Shown one piece after another: positions 5,995 through 6,313 of a stretch of DNA of 6,313 bases. Made by a program: the position numbers and the translations under genes. The first letter of the stretch is position 1; each line of letters opens with the position of its first letter. This DNA comes from Pelotomaculum sp. UBA3103 (GTDB taxonomy: Bacteria > Bacillota > Desulfotomaculia > Desulfotomaculales > Pelotomaculaceae): the NCBI GenBank assembly GCA_002365855.1, contig DFAP01000020.1, positions 1 to 6,313 on the forward strand. Reading direction: 5' to 3'. The notes below the pieces were generated by a model. The model did not search any database and was not told where the DNA came from. It saw only the letters and a program-made list of their open reading frames with translations.

Positions 5995-6007
5995 GTTTCC
6001 CTGCAAG
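5995..6007 (-). repeat. Subterminal inverted repeat of IS1111-type element, transposase 5' side
   Basis: On the minus strand this is CTTGCAGGGAAAC, identical to 4134-4146 in opposite orientation. It lies 36 bases upstream of the transposase start codon, so almost no room remains for a 5' non-coding RNA. Confidence 0.85.
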
Positions 6008-6044
6008 GTACTTCTTTCTTAAACAGTCGCTGGGGATTTTCCTT

Positions 6045-6076
6045 TTGAATATTGGTTCATAATCCTATTTTATATA
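6045..6076 (+). promoter_or_regulatory. Weak promoter candidate between the two mobile elements
   Basis: TTGAAT (6045-6050) is followed after 17-20 bases by an AT-rich TTTTATATA stretch (6068-6076) that offers several imperfect -10 hexamers. It could serve the plus-strand IS91-type transposase. No hexamer pair is clearly right, so this is only a suggestion. Confidence 0.2.
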
Positions 6077-6082
6077 CCAGGA

Positions 6083-6126
6083 AAGTATACTTCGACTTGA
6101 GCGGACAAAATTGACCATATTATGGT
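6083..6126. repeat. Two palindromes upstream of the IS91-type transposase
   Basis: AAGTATACTT (6083-6092) is a perfect 10-bp palindrome. ACCATA/TATGGT (6114-6126) is a perfect 6-bp inverted repeat around a single T, ending 11 bases before the transposase start. They may belong to the terminal region or an operator of the IS91-type element, whose ends form hairpins rather than inverted terminal repeats. The boundary of that element cannot be set here. Confidence 0.4.
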
Positions 6127-6137
6127 AACATTAGAGC

Positions 6138-6313
6138 ATGAGATATTCATCTAACAAGATCAAAGAAATACTAAAGCTGAAGTGGTCCGAATATGAGACA
6201 AAATGTTCAGTAGCAATCCGTGAATGCGAACGGGAAGCAGTCAGTAAAGTGCTCGGATGTGGAGACCCTAGAAACGGATTTGCAGAATACTGGTGCTTTG
6301 AATGCGGTAAAGA
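6138..6313 (+). CDS. IS91-family transposase, N-terminal fragment (runs off window)
   Basis: Fifty-eight codons are visible and the frame is open to the window edge. The peptide has KVLGCGDPRNGFAEYWC followed by CxxC (C53, C56), which closely resembles the start of the transposase zinc-binding domain (Zn_Tnp_IS91) that precedes the Y2 rolling-circle transposase domain. The ATG at 6138 is the first in frame after a TAG at 6132-6134. No good ribosome binding site precedes it. The catalytic tyrosines and the rest lie outside the window, so completeness is unknown. It is divergent from the IS1111-type transposase and separated from that element's repeat by about 130 bases. Confidence 0.75.
   Translation, partial: MRYSSNKIKEILKLKWSEYETKCSVAIRECEREAVSKVLGCGDPRNGFAEYWCFECGK

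Larger units (their letters stand above)
4134..6007 (-). mobile_element. IS110-family insertion sequence, IS1111 type, apparently complete
   Basis: A 13-bp perfect inverted repeat, CTTGCAGGGAAAC, occurs at 4134-4146 and reversed at 5995-6007. It flanks an intact DEDD transposase on the minus strand and a ~385-base non-coding tail between the transposase stop and the 4134 repeat. Subterminal inverted repeats and a long 3' non-coding end are hallmarks of the IS1111 branch; IS110-branch elements lack such repeats and carry their non-coding RNA upstream of the transposase. True ends should lie a few bases outside the repeats and cannot be fixed without an empty site. At about 1.9 kb it is longer than most IS1111 elements, because of both the long protein and the long tail. 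Confidence 0.85.

Overview
The window looks like chromosomal DNA of an anaerobic, moderately low-GC Firmicute, probably a clostridial (Peptococcaceae / Desulfotomaculum-like) lineage. The evidence is strong AAGGAGG-type ribosome binding sites, a lipoprotein-type binding protein, and a palindrome of the AAGAGAACCGTCCCC type that, from memory, is common in such genomes. The taxonomic call is inference.

Layout, left to right. (1) Three near-tandem 17-bp repeats (11-64) lie directly before the ribosome binding site of a complete DEAD-box RNA helicase gene of RhlE type (80-1312, +). (2) A 49-bp REP-like palindrome (1335-1383) fills the convergent gap; it shares the 10-mer GCACAGGGGG with the 17-bp repeats. 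(3) A compact three-gene molybdate/tungstate-type ABC transporter operon lies on the minus strand: binding lipoprotein (3646-2873), permease (2880-2107) and ATPase (2120-1431). The genes overlap by 8 and 14 bases, so they are probably translationally coupled. (4) Its roughly 400-base leader holds a candidate molybdenum/tungsten-cofactor (Moco/Tuco) riboswitch (3868-3965) followed by a strong intrinsic terminator (3811-3852). A competing antiterminator helix overlaps the terminator. Metal uptake would thus be controlled by premature termination when cofactor is plentiful. (5) A complete IS110-family element of the IS1111 type occupies about 4134-6007. It is bounded by perfect 13-bp subterminal inverted repeats and has an intact 475-residue DEDD transposase on the minus strand. 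A ~385-base highly structured non-coding tail downstream of the transposase is a candidate bridge RNA (seekRNA). (6) At the right edge, the first 58 codons of an IS91-family transposase (zinc-binding N-terminus) run out of the window on the plus strand.

The most interesting parts are the structured 3' region of the IS1111-type element, where a G-U pair argues for an RNA on the transposase strand, and the riboswitch-plus-terminator leader of the transporter. The two mobile elements have accumulated upstream of the transporter promoter and have not broken the operon.
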